This document shows positions 62,038 through 64,000 of a DNA stretch of 64,000 nt, piece after piece. Origin of the DNA: Brachypodius melanocephalos (taxonomy: Eukaryota; Chordata; Aves; Passeriformes; Pycnonotidae); contig VZSR01001479.1 in the NCBI GenBank assembly GCA_013398615.1, positions 13,299,847-13,363,846 of the forward strand, written 5' to 3'. Each line of letters opens with the position of its first letter. The stretch's first letter is position 1. Both the position numbers and the translations under genes were made by a program. A model generated the notes under the pieces. That model was not told where the DNA came from. It saw only the letters and a program-made list of their open reading frames with translations, and searched no databases.

Positions 62038-64000
62038 GCTACATTTTTTTTCTCTTTTCAGATACTAGCCCCTTAAAACATACCCAGCACTCATATCTTT
62101 TCAGAGCTTTTCCAGTGTATGTTGAAATCTTTCATTGTTGCTGCTAAGTTATAACTGCCTACAAATTAGCCATTTAGTCTGCTTAATCAATTACCAGTTT
62201 ATCATTATTTCTCTTGAAGTAAGATTGCAAAACTCCTCTGTCCCCTGTAGAAAGTATTTTATTGTATTTCTGATATTAGAATAAATTGCTTTTATGCCTT
62301 TCTAATGTGAACAGATAGTTCATAAAATTGAACTGGACTTGGGTTAAGCAAGAGAATGAGTGAGCATAATTTGTGGCCACATTAAATATCAGCACAGAAC
62401 AAGAATAGATATATATGCTGAATACTAATAGCCCTTAGAAACTGAGAGGGAAAAAAGGAAGATATCTATTTGCTTTTGTTCCTTGATAATCTTTCCATTT
62501 ACATTTTCAGGCAGGCTAATTTTTCAGGTTTTGGCCACTGCAACATCAGAATTATTTCTTCTTGAGTTTTTTATGTATTTGAGAGCTAATGTAGTGAGTA
62601 CTTAGTAAAAAAAAATAAACTAATCTGTGGCTTAAATAAATTGCAGTTGTTGATGCCTGTTAAAACAGGAGACGTTTCAGTGCAATAATATTAGCTACTG
62701 CCTTTAAAAAATACTTTCTCAGAGGTAACTGAGGTAACTACAACTGCTGACAACACTTGAACAATTTCATGTTAAAAACAGTCAATCCTAGATCATATCT
62801 GTTAAAACTTGAAGTAAGCCTGCTAAAAGTCTCTCTTTTCTTGAAAAGGCAAGTTCTCACCTGTGTTCCAGGGATTCTTATTTTGTTAAATTTTAGTATG
62901 TTAGACTTCTGTCTTGAGGAGGAAGTATTATTCATTATTCTGTGTATTTTAATCAGCACCACTCCTTCCAGTCTTTCTTCCATGTCATTATGAAGACAAA
63001 AAATGTAGGAGAAAAGAAATGTTTCAAAACTAGCCTAACAAAACAAACTCATGTTGTATAAAAGCACAGGTATTTAACAAAGGGTCATTTTACCCACAAA
63101 AAGCTTCAGGTGGGCTCAGTAATCATCAACTCAGCAAATGTCTTGCATAGCAGAGTCCATAAACATACCTGAACTTTTTTGAAATGTAGAAGTCTTTTTT
63201 AACAAGGAAAATTGGCGAGTGTTAAAATATTCACTCAGTCCTTGAAATTAAACAAATAAAAGTGCTTATATTCCTGAAAAAGATACTGTTAATGTTATCT
63301 AATTACCACACCTTAGTTTTTCACAATATGTTTTAGAAATGTCTTCTGTTCCCAAAAGTCTTACAAGAAGTCTTCATCTGTATTCACTCAGTGAATCCCT
63401 TTCAGGGAAGCGATTGGTGGACGGCTCTAACAGGAATTTATTTTTCTTTTTTAACATTTGGTGCTCAGAAGGCTCAGCATTCAAAGTGCTTTTATTGTGT
63501 TGGATTTTACAATGGGCTTAATATTAGCAGGGTGCCAAAGTGCAGCAGGCTAAGAACTTTACCGTGTAGGTGAAATGTATTCTTAAAAGTGCACATAATA
63601 AAATTTCTGTTGCATTTTATATGGTTTATGGACTTCAGTAGTAATTTTATGATCTGTCTTATGGTAATTTTCTTTTGCAGTCTTTTCTATAGTGACTGGC
63701 TATAATAGAAGTTTAGGCTAAATTTAGATCTGTTGCAGCCCCACCAGACTCAGTGAAATCAGGATAGAATTTTAGGTGTAATTGGGAGTAGCATTCACCC
63801 CAAGTGCCACTGGCTACAAATGATGTATTTTTGCTAGTTCTTATTATTGCTGATGGTATTTTTTAATTGTTTAGCATACCAAATTAAGGTAATGTGGGAT
63901 AAAATACTGTTTTCTTTTCTAGATTCAGCTCTTTGGGAATAGTTAATGTCTAGTATTATGTTTTTTATGTAGGTATTATAGATTAAAATAATCTTGTTTT

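Larger units (their letters stand above)
61683..64000 (+). other. CAMKMT: CAMKMT intron downstream of exon C (start only)
   Basis: The intron opens with the U12-type donor. I searched for the next coding segment (NVQDIITRNQ-like) and did not find it, so the intron extends past the window. It contains a (TG)8 run at 61951-61966 and a TTTGCATAACA motif at 62027-62037. The rest is AT-rich DNA without recognised repeats. Confidence 0.8.

Noticed and set aside
1..64000. CRISPR array, operon, prophage or defence system
   Set aside because: No spaced direct repeats of array type and no clustered long frames; splice sites and CR1/MIR repeats show vertebrate nuclear DNA.
1..64000. Endogenous retrovirus or LTR pair
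   Set aside because: No long direct terminal repeats and no gag- or pol-like reading apart from the LINE reverse-transcriptase fragments.

Overview
The window looks like nuclear DNA from a bird. Two CR1 LINE fragments lie at about 22.84-23.24 kb and 25.06-25.31 kb; the second ends in the usual avian CR1 3' tail. An older CR1-type LINE lies antisense between them and 20.9 kb, and there are MIR-type SINE relics. The DNA is AT-rich, has no bacterial-style gene packing and carries only chance-length ORFs. I cannot name the species.

The only protein-coding gene I can support is CAMKMT (calmodulin-lysine N-methyltransferase), on the + strand. Three consecutive internal coding exons are visible near the right end: 57441-57501 (61 bp), 60510-60564 (55 bp) and 61619-61682 (64 bp). 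They join in one frame across introns of 3,008 and 1,054 bp. They encode the stretch that carries the SAM-binding motif I (CELGGGMTCLAGL) and the acidic post-I strand (VLLTDGN) of a class I methyltransferase. The third exon ends in a 5' splice site, gtatcctt, that fits the U12 (minor spliceosome) class and not the usual U2 class. Neither the preceding nor the following coding exons were found, so everything from base 1 to 57440 appears to be one large CAMKMT intron, and 61683 onward is the start of another.

Region by region: 1-20.4 kb is intron with microsatellites, T/G-rich low-complexity tracts, a possible ancient CR1 tail near 9.36 kb, a MIR relic near 14.95 kb and several blocks that look like conserved noncoding DNA (about 2.0, 4.6-5.7, 10.4-10.7 and 11.4-11.7 kb). 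20.9-25.3 kb is a LINE cluster. 25.3-38.3 kb is AT-rich intron with a MIR relic at 34.3-34.4 kb. 38.5-39.1 kb and 40.98-41.1 kb are two CpG-richer patches with good splice donors. 41.3-57.4 kb is intron with a (TA)n microsatellite, several hairpins, a paired ROR/REV-ERB-type site and A/C-rich tracts. 57.4-64 kb holds the exons and dense, low-repeat intronic DNA that may contain enhancers.

Nothing here suggests a mobile defence system, operon, CRISPR array or viral gene set. The observations most worth following are the U12-type donor in CAMKMT, the symmetric three-exon block over its cofactor site, the antisense ancient CR1, and the candidate regulatory elements. All regulatory calls rest on reading motifs and composition, not on alignment.
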